Of a stretch of 64,000 bases of DNA, positions 8,130-16,329 are shown in pieces (the stretch's first letter is position 1; every line of letters begins with the position of its first letter). The stretch comes from JAKPBU01 sp964425695. GTDB lineage: Bacteria; Pseudomonadota; Gammaproteobacteria; Xanthomonadales; Xanthomonadaceae. The notes beneath the pieces are model-generated. The model searched no databases. It saw nothing but the letters and a program-made list of their open reading frames with translations, and had not been told where the DNA came from. A program made the translations under genes and the position numbers. The stretch is taken from NCBI GenBank assembly GCA_964425695.1, contig CAYRNF010000001.1, forward strand, positions 1-64,000. Direction: 5' to 3'.

Positions 8130-9545
8130 CTACTGCGCCACCGCCTTCCCCAGCACGGCGTTGCGCCGCGCGTACGCGAAGTACAACACCACGCCGATCA
8201 CGTTCCACACCAGGAACCACAGCTGCGTCTTCACCGGCAGGCTGATGAACAGATAGGCGCAGCCGAGGATCGCCAGCGGGCCCACCACCCACGCCATCGG
8301 CGTGCGGAACACGCGCGCACGGTTGGGCTCGCGCTTGCGCAGCACCAGCAGGCACACCGCCACGGCGGTGAAGGCGGCCAACGTGCCTGCATTCGCCAGC
8401 GCGGCGATCTCGTCCAGGCGCGCCACGCCGGCCAGCGCGGCGGTGACCACCGCGGTGAACAGCGTGATCGCCACCGGCGTGCCGCGCTTGCCCACCTTCG
8501 ACAGGCCGCGCGGCAGCAGGCCGTCGCGCGACATGACGAAGAAGATGCGGCTCTGGCCGTAGAAGAACGCCAGCAGCACGGTAGGCAGCGCCACCACTGC
8601 CGCGCCGGACACGATGCCGGCCGCCGTGCCCTGTCCCAGTTCGCGCATGATCAGCGCCAGCGGCGCCGGGCTCTGTGCGAACACGGTGTAGTTCATGGCG
8701 CCCACCGCGGCCACGGCCACCAGCAGGTAGATCAGCGTGCAGCCGACCATGCTGCCGATGATGCCGATGGACAGGTCACGGCCCGGGTTCTTGGTTTCCT
8801 CCGCCGCGGTGCTGATCGCATCGAAGCCGTAAAAGGCGAAGAAGATGATCGCCGCGGCCGCCATCACGCCGCGTTCGGTGCCGTCGGCGTCCATGTGCTT
8901 GGCGAAGCCGTAGGGCATGAACGGATCGAGGTTGTCGGCATTGAAGTAGGGCAGGGCGATGGCCACGAACACCGCCAGTGCCAGCACCTTGACCACCACC
9001 AGCACCGCGTTGAGCGTGGCGCTTTCCTTGGTGCCCACGATCAACATGCCGGCCACCGCGAAGGTAATGAGCACCGCCGGCAGGTTGACCACGCCGCCGG
9101 CGTGCGGGCCCACGGCGATCGCCTGCGGCACGGCCACGCCGATGCCGGTCAGGAATTCCACCACCGAACCCGACCAGCCCACCGCCACGGCGCTGACCAC
9201 CAGCGAGTACTCCAGGATCAGGCTCCAGCCCACGATCCACGCCACTGCTTCGCCCAGCACCGCGTAGCTGTAGGTGTAGGCGCTGCCGGCCGCCGGCATC
9301 ATGGTGGACATCTCCGCGTACGCCAGCGCCGCGCACGCGCACACCACGCCGGCCACCAGGAACGAGATCAGCACCGCCGGCCCCGCCAGGTTGGCGCCGA
9401 CCCCGATCAGCGTGTAGATGCCGGTGCCCACGATCGCGCCGATGCCCAGCGCCACCAGGTGCGGCCAGCCCAGGGTCGGCACCAGGCGGCGGCCTTCCTC
9501 GTGCTCGGTGATGCGATCGAGCGACTTGCGGCGCATCAGGGACAT
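8130..9545 (-). CDS. APC-superfamily amino-acid permease (cationic amino-acid transporter type)
   Basis: A 471-residue inner-membrane transporter with about 12-14 helices. The first helix carries the APC substrate-binding signature GIGAIVGTGIYTLIG, and helix 6 carries the family segment IIFFAFYGFDAISTAAEE. Both are typical of the CAT (yeaQ/yhdG-like) branch that imports amino acids by proton coupling. The amino acid carried is not determinable. The ATG at 9545 begins MSLMRRKSLDRITEHE, a conserved-looking cytoplasmic N-terminus in this group; upstream residues in the frame are low-complexity. The small membrane-anchored gene 7659-8093 lies downstream on the same strand. Confidence 0.9.
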   Translation of the reverse strand: MSLMRRKSLDRITEHEEGRRLVPTLGWPHLVALGIGAIVGTGIYTLIGVGANLAGPAVLISFLVAGVVCACAALAYAEMSTMMPAAGSAYTYSYAVLGEAVAWIVGWSLILEYSLVVSAVAVGWSGSVVEFLTGIGVAVPQAIAVGPHAGGVVNLPAVLITFAVAGMLIVGTKESATLNAVLVVVKVLALAVFVAIALPYFNADNLDPFMPYGFAKHMDADGTERGVMAAAAIIFFAFYGFDAISTAAEETKNPGRDLSIGIIGSMVGCTLIYLLVAVAAVGAMNYTVFAQSPAPLALIMRELGQGTAAGIVSGAAVVALPTVLLAFFYGQSRIFFVMSRDGLLPRGLSKVGKRGTPVAITLFTAVVTAALAGVARLDEIAALANAGTLAAFTAVAVCLLVLRKREPNRARVFRTPMAWVVGPLAILGCAYLFISLPVKTQLWFLVWNVIGVVLYFAYARRNAVLGKAVAQ

Positions 9546-9739
9546 GGCGGCTCCACGCGGCGGACGAAGCGGCGAGTGTCGCCGAACGCCACGCCGCAGC
9601 GCCAGACGTTCACGCGGCGCTGCTGCCGCTGAACGTAGCCCCTGCGGCGCCCGCTCGGGATGTTCCACGCAACGTGGAACCTACGCTCCGCTAACGCTGC
9701 GGCGCGCAGGCTGCCCGCACACCCCACAGGGAGTTTTCC

Positions 9740-10063
9740 ATGCAGTTCGCCACACGACGCACGCTCGCCCCCACCCTGGCCCTGCTCGCGGGCTTCGCGA
9801 TGCTGCAAGGCTGCAGCGGCGCGGAGCAGGACGAAGCGGCCACACCGCCGGCCGAGAACGCGGCCCAGATGCCGGCCGAGCCGGCGCCGATGGAGCCGGC
9901 TCCGGCGCCCGTGCCGCCGGCCACCGATCCGATGCCGACCGATCCGGCAACGGATCCGGCCGCCGATCCGGGCATGCCGCCGCCAGCCGATGGCACCACG
10001 GACGATGGCATGCCCGACCAGCCGCAGCCGGCCGAACCGGTCACCCCGCCGACCGACAGCTAA
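9740..10063 (+). CDS. Small Pro/Ala/Asp-rich lipoprotein
   Basis: A 107-residue protein with a signal peptide and lipobox (AGFAMLQGC, Cys near residue 28). The mature part is a disordered chain rich in Pro, Ala, Asp and Glu with repeated APMEPAP / DPATDPA units. Such chains act as spacers in the envelope; no catalytic domain is present. The ATG at 9740 is preceded by CAGGGAG at 9728-9734. A strong terminator follows its stop, so it is a single-gene unit. Confidence 0.75.
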   Translation: MQFATRRTLAPTLALLAGFAMLQGCSGAEQDEAATPPAENAAQMPAEPAPMEPAPAPVPPATDPMPTDPATDPAADPGMPPPADGTTDDGMPDQPQPAEPVTPPTDS

Positions 10064-10086
10064 GGCCGCTTGTTCCCAGCTCTCCC

Positions 10087-10122
10087 GCGCGACCCGGCCA
10101 CGGCCGGGTCGCGCGTTTTTGT
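10087..10122 (+). terminator. Intrinsic terminator
   Basis: A long GC stem (GCGCGACCCGGCC pairing with GGCCGGGTCGCGC) with a tiny loop, followed by GTTTTTGTTT. It lies just after the lipoprotein gene ending 10063. Confidence 0.9.
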
Positions 10123-10139
10123 TTCAAGCGCGAGGCGTC

Positions 10140-10523
10140 CTAGCTACTGGTCTCGGTGGCGCGCATGGTCGCCGTGGCGCGGTTCCCGTCCAGCGGACGT
10201 ACTTCGTAGAACAGCCCGAGCGCCACGGTGGGGCTGTCGGCCAGCAGCCGCGCCGCGGCGTCCAGCGTCGGCGCGATCACGATCCAGTAGCCGCCGATCA
10301 GTTCCTTGGTTTCGCCGAACGGGCCGTCCATCACCACGCCCGTGCGGCTGACCGTGGCGCCCTCCGGCTTGAGCCGCGAGCCGGTACGCATGCGCCCGGC
10401 GGCGATATGGGCATCGAGCCACAGGTAAAACGCATCGATACCGGCCTGGATCGCGTCGGGCGCAGCGTCCGCGTCCCACTGGCCGCGCGAAATCACCAGG
10501 AAGTCGTGCAGGGCTGCTGGCAT
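10140..10523 (-). CDS. YCII-related (DGPF-domain) protein
   Basis: A 127-residue protein of the YCII/DGPF fold (dimeric ferredoxin-like). It carries the diagnostic segment VVMDGPFGETKELIGGYWIV at about 63-82, followed by the ETxxEA-like helix region. Relatives are often linked to ECF sigma factors or regulators, but the biochemical role is unknown for most. It stands alone, reading toward the lipoprotein terminator. A second, more typical YCII protein lies at 46726. Confidence 0.8.
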   Translation of the reverse strand: MPAALHDFLVISRGQWDADAAPDAIQAGIDAFYLWLDAHIAAGRMRTGSRLKPEGATVSRTGVVMDGPFGETKELIGGYWIVIAPTLDAAARLLADSPTVALGLFYEVRPLDGNRATATMRATETSS

Positions 10524-10694
10524 GGGGCCTGTGTCCGGTCGCGTGTCGGAAGCATTGTGCCCGCGGGCGCCCTGTCTGCGCGCGGGTTGGGCGGATCAGC
10601 CGGAACACGGCGGCATCGGCGGCGCAACGCGTCGCACCCGCTGTTGCGTGTCGACCTGGGCACGGCGCGCCTCATCCCCTGAGACGCACGCCGA

Positions 10695-10707
10695 TACACT
10701 GGCCGCA
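10695..10707 (+). promoter_or_regulatory. -10 box for a leaderless rmuC transcript
   Basis: TACACT at 10695-10700 lies exactly 6 nt before the ATG at 10707, and no Shine-Dalgarno is present. The -35 region at the right distance is not recognisable. Confidence 0.5.
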
Positions 10708-12074
10708 TGTCCGATCCGAACCTGCTCCTGGTCCTGCTGCTCGCTGCGGTGCTGCTGGCCATCGTGCTGCTGGCGGTGTTGCTGCTGCGCAAGCCGGAGC
10801 GGGCGCTGGAAGACCACGGTGCGCGCCTGCTGCAGGCCCTGCGCGAGGAGCAGCGCGACGGCCGCGGCGAGCTGCGCCTGCAGCTGGACAGCCTGTCGTC
10901 CGCGCAGGAGCAGCGCATCGAGAACTTCGGCCTGCGCCTCAACGACCTGACCCAGCGCACGGACGCGCGCCTGGACGTGCTGCGCACCGCGCTGAGCGAC
11001 GACGCCCACCAGGCGCGCCTGGACGCCACCACCCGCCAGCAGCAGTTCGCCGAAGGCATGGCGCGCCAGCTGCGCGAGCTGTCCGACCGCAACACCCAGA
11101 CGCTGGGCGAATTGCGCGCCACGCTGGAAACGCAGCTCAAGTCGCTGCAGGCCGACAATGCCGCGCGGCTGGAGCAGATGCGCGCCACGGTGGACGAAAA
11201 GCTGCAGAGCACGCTGGAAGCGCGGCTGGGCGCGTCGTTCAAGCTGGTGTCGGAACGGCTCGAGGCGGTGCAGCGCGGGCTGGGCGAGATGCAGAGCCTG
11301 GCCACCGGCGTGGGCGACCTGAAGCGGGTGCTCAACAACGTCAAGGATCGCGGCGGCTGGGGCGAGGTGCAGCTCGAGGCGATCCTGGAGCAGACCCTGA
11401 CCGGCGAGCAGTTCGAGCGCGGCGTGCGCGTGCGCCCGGGCAGCGCCGAAACGGTCGACTTCGCGGTGCGCCTGCCCGGCCGCGGCGACGGCGATACGCA
11501 CGTGTGGCTGCCCATCGACGCCAAGTTCCCGCGCGAGGACTACGAACGCCTGCTCGATGCGCAGGAGCGCGGCGAACTGGAGGGCGTGCGCGCTGCCGGC
11601 GCGCAGCTGGAGCGCGCGATCCGGGTGCAGGCCAAGTCGGTCAACGAGAAGTACGTGGTGCCGCCGCACACCACCGACTTCGCCATCGTGTTCCTGCCCA
11701 CCGAAGGCCTGTTCGCCGAAACCATCCGCAGGCCCGGCCTGATCGACGCGCTGCAGCGCGAGTACCGGGTGGTCATCGCCGGTCCCACCACGTTCACCGC
11801 CCTGCTCAACAGCCTGCAGATGGGCTTCCGCACCCTGGCCATCGAGAAGCGCTCGAGCGAGGTGTGGCAGCTGCTGGGCGCGGTGAAGGCCGAGTTCGGC
11901 AAGTTCGCCACCGTGCTGGAAAAGGCCAACGCACAGCTGGACACCGTGCAGAACAGCATCCGCCAGGCCGGCGTGCGCACCCGCCAGATCGAACGCAAGC
12001 TCAAGGGCGTGGAAACGCTGCCCGGCAGCGTCACGCCGCCGCTGCTGGGCGAAGCCGACATCGACGAGGGCTGA
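10707..12074 (+). CDS. rmuC: DNA recombination protein RmuC homologue
   Basis: A 455-residue protein matching the RmuC family in length and architecture. A membrane helix at about residues 4-26 (LLLVLLLAAVLLAIVLLAVLLL) is followed by a long coiled coil (about 30-190, many Gln/Arg/Glu heptads). The RmuC core follows, with GGWGEVQLEAILEQTL, LPIDAKFPREDYERL and FLPTEGLFAETIRRPGLI. The fold is a PD-(D/E)xK-like nuclease. In E. coli loss of RmuC increases inversions between short repeats, and recent work links the family to defence against invading DNA. It is a single gene here with a likely leaderless promoter. Confidence 0.92.
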   Translation: MSDPNLLLVLLLAAVLLAIVLLAVLLLRKPERALEDHGARLLQALREEQRDGRGELRLQLDSLSSAQEQRIENFGLRLNDLTQRTDARLDVLRTALSDDAHQARLDATTRQQQFAEGMARQLRELSDRNTQTLGELRATLETQLKSLQADNAARLEQMRATVDEKLQSTLEARLGASFKLVSERLEAVQRGLGEMQSLATGVGDLKRVLNNVKDRGGWGEVQLEAILEQTLTGEQFERGVRVRPGSAETVDFAVRLPGRGDGDTHVWLPIDAKFPREDYERLLDAQERGELEGVRAAGAQLERAIRVQAKSVNEKYVVPPHTTDFAIVFLPTEGLFAETIRRPGLIDALQREYRVVIAGPTTFTALLNSLQMGFRTLAIEKRSSEVWQLLGAVKAEFGKFATVLEKANAQLDTVQNSIRQAGVRTRQIERKLKGVETLPGSVTPPLLGEADIDEG

Positions 12075-12191
12075 CGCGCGGCTGTTCGCACCACTGTGCG
12101 GGTGCGCCGCCGCCGCGCATCCCTTCCGGCACGGGACCGGACGGCGCCGCCTGCGGCAGGCTTGCGCACACTTCCACTGCCGCACGCCGCC

Positions 12192-13346
12192 ATGCCTGGA
12201 CGTTTCGCCTGCGCCTTGCTGGCTTGCGCGATCGCGTGTCCTTTGCCGCAGGTCTGCACCGCCCAAGGCGCCGCCGTGCTGCGCGAATCCTTCGACCTGC
12301 AGATCCCCGTCGCGCCCACGCCGGTGCGGGTCGGTGGGCAGGCGCGGCTGCACTACGAAATGCACCTGACCAACTTCACCGCCGGTCCGCTGCGGCCCGA
12401 GGCGCTGCAGATCGCGGACGCGGCGAGCGGCCGGATACTGGCGGCGTTCGCGGGTTCCGCCCTGTCCGCGCGGCTCGCGCCGGTGGGTCCGGCCGATGCC
12501 GCGCACCCTGAGGGCAGCGTCGCCGCGGGGCGTCGCGCGGTGCTGCACGTGGAACTGGACCTGCCGGCAACGGCCGTACCGCAGGCGCTGTCGCATCGTG
12601 TCGTTTACACCGCGCCATCCGGCGCCACGCGGCACGCGGTCGCCGGCCCCACGCTGGCGGTGGCGCTCGCGCCGCTGCCGTTACTGGGCGCGCCGGTGCG
12701 CGGCGGACCGTGGGTGGTGATCCACGATGCGTCGTGGCCGCGCGGCCACCGCCGCGTCTTCTACAGCGTCGATGGCCAGGCGCGCCTGCCGGGCCGGTTC
12801 GCCACCGACTGGGTGCGGGTGGACGACCAGGGCCGCACCACGCGCGGGGACGCCGCGCTGGCCCGCAACGCGCTGGGCTACGGCGCGGAGGTCATTGCGG
12901 TGGCCGATGCCACCGTGGTGACGGTGCGCAACGATTACCCGGAGCACGCCCGCGTGGCGGACAACCGCAAGCATCCGCTGTCGGGAGCCAGCGGCAACCA
13001 TGTGGTGCTGGACCTGGGTGCGGGCCGCTACGCCTTCTACGAACACCTGCGCCCCGGCAGCGTGCGGGTGTCTGCAGGCCAGCGCGTGCGGCGCGGCGAA
13101 GTGCTGGGCGCGCTGGGCTTCAGCGGCGACAGCACCGGCCCGCACCTGCACTTCCACGTCGCCGACGGCCCGACGCCGCTGGGCGCCGAAGGCCGGCCGT
13201 TCGCGCTGGACCAGTTCCGCGTGCTGGGCCGCTACACGGACCTGTCGGCACTGGGCAAGGCCGCGTGGACGCCGCATCCCGGGACGCAGCCGGCGCAGCG
13301 TCGCCAAGAATGGCCCGAGGGCAACAGCGTCATCGTGCTGGAATGA
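12192..13346 (+). CDS. Secreted M23-family peptidase-like protein
   Basis: A 384-residue exported protein. The ATG at 12192 gives a signal peptide (ACALLACAIACPLPQVCTAQG). A beta-rich N-terminal domain (about 25-165) resembles an Ig-like or putative periplasmic module. The C-terminal LytM/M23 domain shows GRFATDWVRVD (Asp ligand of the HxxxD element, but without the usual His), YEHLRPGSVRVSAGQRVRRGEVLG, and the closing GPHLHFHV with the paired His. The missing first His makes it uncertain whether this is an active Zn endopeptidase of cell-wall cross-links or an activator of amidases. It is convergent with mlaA. Confidence 0.8.
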   Translation: MPGRFACALLACAIACPLPQVCTAQGAAVLRESFDLQIPVAPTPVRVGGQARLHYEMHLTNFTAGPLRPEALQIADAASGRILAAFAGSALSARLAPVGPADAAHPEGSVAAGRRAVLHVELDLPATAVPQALSHRVVYTAPSGATRHAVAGPTLAVALAPLPLLGAPVRGGPWVVIHDASWPRGHRRVFYSVDGQARLPGRFATDWVRVDDQGRTTRGDAALARNALGYGAEVIAVADATVVTVRNDYPEHARVADNRKHPLSGASGNHVVLDLGAGRYAFYEHLRPGSVRVSAGQRVRRGEVLGALGFSGDSTGPHLHFHVADGPTPLGAEGRPFALDQFRVLGRYTDLSALGKAAWTPHPGTQPAQRRQEWPEGNSVIVLE

Positions 13347-13407
13347 GCCCGCGGGCCGGCAGGCCGGCGCGGCTGCCCGCGTCGCGTTCGGCGGGTATCC
13401 GCGGGCT

Positions 13408-14571
13408 TCAGCCGCCGGGGGAACCGGGCACGTACGGCATCACGTCCACCGGCACCGTGGGGTTGTCCACGTCGTCGCGCAGGTAGTCGGGCAGGTCCTG
13501 GTCCGCGTCGCGGTCTTCGCGGCTGTCCTCGTTGATCTGGTAGTTGCGGCGCTGCATCCAGCCGTCGCGGAACAGGGCGTATTCGTCGGCGGCGCCTTCG
13601 CGCAGGCTGTCCAGCGCCATCAGCTGGGTGCGGGTGTCCACCAGCTGCAGGCCCTGCAGGAACACGCGCGCCTTGTCCTCTTCCAGGTACTGCAGCGGCG
13701 CCATGCGGCCGTCGCCGATCAGGCCGAACACGTCGCGCACCGTGCGCGGGCCGAACAGCGGCAGTTCGAGGTAGCGCGATTTCTTCCAGCCCCACACGCC
13801 CAGGGTCTGGCCGAAGTCCTCGCTGCGGTTGGGGATGTTGAAGCGCGTGGCCGGATCGAAGACCCCGGCCAGGCCCAGCGTGCTGTTCACCGCGAAGCGC
13901 GCGAACGACTGCCCGGCCTGCTTCGGTTTGCCCTGCAGCAGGCCGTTCACCGCGCTCAGCGGCTGCCCCAGGTTGTTGAAGAAATTGCCCACGCCCAGGC
14001 GCACCGGGCGGGGCACCACCGCCACGTAGGCCTTGGCCAGCGGCTTGGCGACGGTGCGGTCCACCGCGTTGTTGAAGCGGTGCACCCGGCGGTTGAACTT
14101 CTCCCACGGGTCGTAGCTGGCGGGCAGCTCGGCCGGCGCCGGCAGCGTGGGATCGAAGACCGGGTCGTACGGGTCCTGCGCCGGATCACCGTACAGGGCG
14201 GCGTAGTCGAGCTCGGCCTGGGTGGGAGCGGAGGCGTCCGTCGCCGGAGCCGCACCGGCCTGCGTTGCCTCCGGCGGCGCGCCGACCTGCGCACTGTCCT
14301 GCGCTTCGCGCGCGGTCGCGGGGCCTTCTGCTTGCCCGTCGGACGGCGGCGGCAGTTCGCCGGACGCGTCAATGGGTTCACCCGTCGCCTGCGCCTGGCA
14401 TCCGGACGGAGCACCGCCGGCTTCGCCCGCAGTCGTCACGCACTGCGGGTCGGTCTGCTGCTGCTGCGGCTCGGACGGTGGGTTCTCCGGGGCGAGCTGG
14501 GCGGAAGCCAGCATCGGCACGGACAGCAGCAGGCTCAACGCGCACGCGCGCCAGGACATCGTTGCGTTCAT
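13408..14571 (-). CDS. mlaA: MlaA (VacJ) phospholipid-asymmetry outer-membrane protein with long N-terminal extension
   Basis: A 387-residue protein. The C-terminal half (about 150-350) is the MlaA/VacJ domain: YDPWEKFNRRVHRFN, NNLGQPLSAVNGLLQGK, GQTLGVWGWKKSRYLELPLFGP. MlaA removes misplaced phospholipids from the outer leaflet and passes them to MlaC. Two oddities are visible. The leader ends in MLASAQLAP with no lipobox Cys, so it looks like an ordinary secreted protein and not the usual lipoprotein. About 120 residues of Pro/Ala/Gln/Glu-rich linker separate the leader from the domain. A TACACT box 6 nt before the ATG suggests its own leaderless promoter, although it follows mlaB on the same strand. 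Confidence 0.9.
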   Translation of the reverse strand: MNATMSWRACALSLLLSVPMLASAQLAPENPPSEPQQQQTDPQCVTTAGEAGGAPSGCQAQATGEPIDASGELPPPSDGQAEGPATAREAQDSAQVGAPPEATQAGAAPATDASAPTQAELDYAALYGDPAQDPYDPVFDPTLPAPAELPASYDPWEKFNRRVHRFNNAVDRTVAKPLAKAYVAVVPRPVRLGVGNFFNNLGQPLSAVNGLLQGKPKQAGQSFARFAVNSTLGLAGVFDPATRFNIPNRSEDFGQTLGVWGWKKSRYLELPLFGPRTVRDVFGLIGDGRMAPLQYLEEDKARVFLQGLQLVDTRTQLMALDSLREGAADEYALFRDGWMQRRNYQINEDSREDRDADQDLPDYLRDDVDNPTVPVDVMPYVPGSPGG

Positions 14572-14583
14572 GGCTTTAGTGTA
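14571..14583 (-). promoter_or_regulatory. -10 box for a leaderless mlaA transcript
   Basis: On the minus strand TACACT (14583-14578) lies 6 nt upstream of the mlaA ATG at 14571. No Shine-Dalgarno is seen. It would give mlaA a transcript separate from mlaFEDCB. Confidence 0.5.
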
Positions 14584-14656
14584 CTGGCTGGTTTGCGAAT
14601 CGGCAGTGCCGCGACAGCCGCGGCGCAGGCGCCGGATAGGTGTCCGGCGCATCGCG

Positions 14657-14965
14657 CTAGAAACCGAGCTGGCGGTCCAGGCGGTAGGCGGAACGCAGTT
14701 CGGCCAGGCCGCCCGGATCGCCCTCGATGACCGCCCCCCCGCAACGTCCCGAAACGAGCGACAGCAGCGCAAGCCCGGCGCTGTCCAGCTCGGTCACTTC
14801 GCGCAGGTCGAGCGTACGCACGCCGTCCAGCGTGGGCAGCGACTTCCATACCGCGGGGACGGTGGCACGGGTGAGAACGCCAGCGAAGCGCAACACGCCG
14901 CCCACCGCCTCCGCGGCGGGCGGCAAGCGCGTCGCGGAGGCGTGCGCGTCAGTTGATGCTGGCAT
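14657..14965 (-). CDS. mlaB: MlaB-like STAS-domain protein
   Basis: About 102 residues comprising a STAS domain: GVLRFAGVLTRATVPAVW, then RTLDLREVTELDSAGLALLSL, the conserved segment with the DSAG turn typical of MlaB. MlaB is the cytoplasmic regulatory partner of the MlaFE ABC complex. The ATG at 14965 was chosen; it overlaps the end of mlaC by 17 bp, consistent with translational coupling. Sequence identity to other MlaB proteins is usually low, so the call rests on the STAS core plus the position after mlaC. Confidence 0.85.
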   Translation of the reverse strand: MPASTDAHASATRLPPAAEAVGGVLRFAGVLTRATVPAVWKSLPTLDGVRTLDLREVTELDSAGLALLSLVSGRCGGAVIEGDPGGLAELRSAYRLDRQLGF

Positions 14966-15623
14966 CGGCCTTGAGCTGGCCGCTGCGCAGGCCGGCGGCC
15001 ACCTGCTTGATCGACTTGCGCTGCAGCTCGGCATCGAACTGCTGGCGGAAGGTCTGCACGAACGACACGCCTTCCACCATCACGTCGAACACCTTCCAGC
15101 CGCTGCCGGACCTGCGCATCAGGTAGTCCACCGGGATCGGGTCGCCCCCGCTGCGGATCAGCTCGCTGGACACCTTCACGCCGAGCCCGCGCGGCAGCGC
15201 GGTCTCGGACTTCACACGCACCTTCAGCCGGGTGTTGAAGTCCAGCAGGGACGAGCCGTAGCGCGCCATCAGGTTGTCGGCCAGCGCGTCGGCGAACACC
15301 TTCACGTCCGCATCGGACGCGCCGCGCGCATGGCGGCCCAGCACCTGGCGCGCCGCGTAGTCGCGGTCGAACATGGTGCTGAACTCGCTGTTGATGAACT
15401 GCCGCAGCTTGCCGCGGTTGGCGGTGAACTCGGCGCGGCGGCTTTCCAGCGTGGCCAGCACGCGGGTGCTGTTGTCGAGCACCAGCTTGCTCGGCGAGCC
15501 CTGGGTGGTGGCGGCCGCCGACGCCTTCTGGGCGGAGGCCTCCTGCGGCACGAGCGCCGCCGGCGCGACAACCAGCAGCGCGGTCAGCAGCGCGGTGGAC
15601 AGGGGGGTCTTGAACGACGTCAT
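14949..15623 (-). CDS. mlaC: MlaC periplasmic phospholipid-binding protein
   Basis: A 224-residue exported protein: signal peptide LLVVAPAALVPQEASAQ, then the MlaC/Ttg2D domain with FDRDYAARQVLGRHAR, FADALADNLMARYGSSLLDF, VDYLMRRSGSGWKVFDVMVEGVS and VQTFRQQFDAEL. MlaC ferries phospholipids across the periplasm between MlaA and the MlaFEDB complex. It overlaps mlaD by 4 bp upstream and mlaB by 17 bp downstream, a tight operon. Confidence 0.93.
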   Translation of the reverse strand: MTSFKTPLSTALLTALLVVAPAALVPQEASAQKASAAATTQGSPSKLVLDNSTRVLATLESRRAEFTANRGKLRQFINSEFSTMFDRDYAARQVLGRHARGASDADVKVFADALADNLMARYGSSLLDFNTRLKVRVKSETALPRGLGVKVSSELIRSGGDPIPVDYLMRRSGSGWKVFDVMVEGVSFVQTFRQQFDAELQRKSIKQVAAGLRSGQLKADASIN

Positions 15624-16168
15624 GGCAGTTCTTCCGTGGCAGCGGGTTCCTCGGCGGCCGGCGCGGTCGGTGCGGCGGCGGGCGCTTCGGATTCAGCGGC
15701 GGAGGATGCCCCGCCGGTACTGAACATGTACTTGCCGACCATCTGCATCAGGTCCACCGCGGGCGCGGTGAAGGCGATCTCCTCGCCGGGCTTGAGCACT
15801 TCCACGTCGCCGCCGGGCTGCAGCGCGACGTAGCTCTCGCCCAGCAGGCCGGCGGTCTGGATGCTGGCGGCGGTGTCCGCCGACAGGTCCGTGTAGCGCT
15901 CGTCGATGGCCAGCGTCACCACCGAATCGAGCTTCTTCGGATCCAGGGTGATGTCGCTGACCTGGCCGATGTTCACCCCGCCGATGCGCACCGGCGCGGA
16001 AGAGCGCAGCTGGCCGATGTTGGTGAAGCGCGCCTTGAGTTCGTACGTGCCGGCATTGCCGAACGTGAACTTGCCGTTGGTGGAGGCGATCGCCAGCACC
16101 AGCAGGCTGGCCAGCGCCAGCAGCAGGAAGGCGCCGACGGCGAATTCGAGACGGGGACCACGGGACAT
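15620..16168 (-). CDS. mlaD: MlaD, MCE-domain subunit of the phospholipid ABC transporter
   Basis: A 182-residue inner-membrane protein: one N-terminal helix (GAFLLLALASLLVLAIAS), then an MCE domain (about 38-118) with ARFTNIGQLRSSAPVRIGGVNIGQV and TAGLLGESYVALQPGG. A Pro/Ala/Glu-rich tail of about 35 residues follows, longer than needed for the hexameric core. MlaD forms the periplasmic ring that accepts lipid from MlaC. Its stop overlaps the mlaC start by 4 bp. A palindromic repeat lies between it and mlaE. Confidence 0.92.
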   Translation of the reverse strand: MSRGPRLEFAVGAFLLLALASLLVLAIASTNGKFTFGNAGTYELKARFTNIGQLRSSAPVRIGGVNIGQVSDITLDPKKLDSVVTLAIDERYTDLSADTAASIQTAGLLGESYVALQPGGDVEVLKPGEEIAFTAPAVDLMQMVGKYMFSTGGASSAAESEAPAAAPTAPAAEEPAATEELP

Positions 16169-16198
16169 GGCGAAAAATCCTCAGGGCGATTCGGATGC

Positions 16199-16296
16199 GT
16201 CGCGCCCGCGCAGGCGGGGGCTCAGGGACGTCGCGCTTGTTCCCCTCAACACGTGCAGGGGCGACGTCCACGGATCCCCGCCTGCGCGGGGACGAC
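16199..16296. repeat. 98-bp palindromic repeat element (family A), between mlaE and mlaD
   Basis: Two 36-bp arms, 16199-16234 and 16261-16296, are inverted repeats of each other sharing the core CCCGCGCAGGCGGGG and the inner end GACGTCGC. Each arm also forms its own small hairpin. The same family occurs inside recD at 33447-33529. This looks like a REP/BIME- or MITE-like element mobilised in trans; family name not assigned. Confidence 0.85.
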
Positions 16297-16329
16297 AGTC
16301 AGGAATGAAGCAGGCAGGGCCGATGTCCA

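Noticed and set aside
7950..9632. A 560-codon plus frame opposite the amino-acid permease
   Set aside because: The minus strand holds a clear APC permease; the plus frame is His/Gln/Arg-rich shadow.
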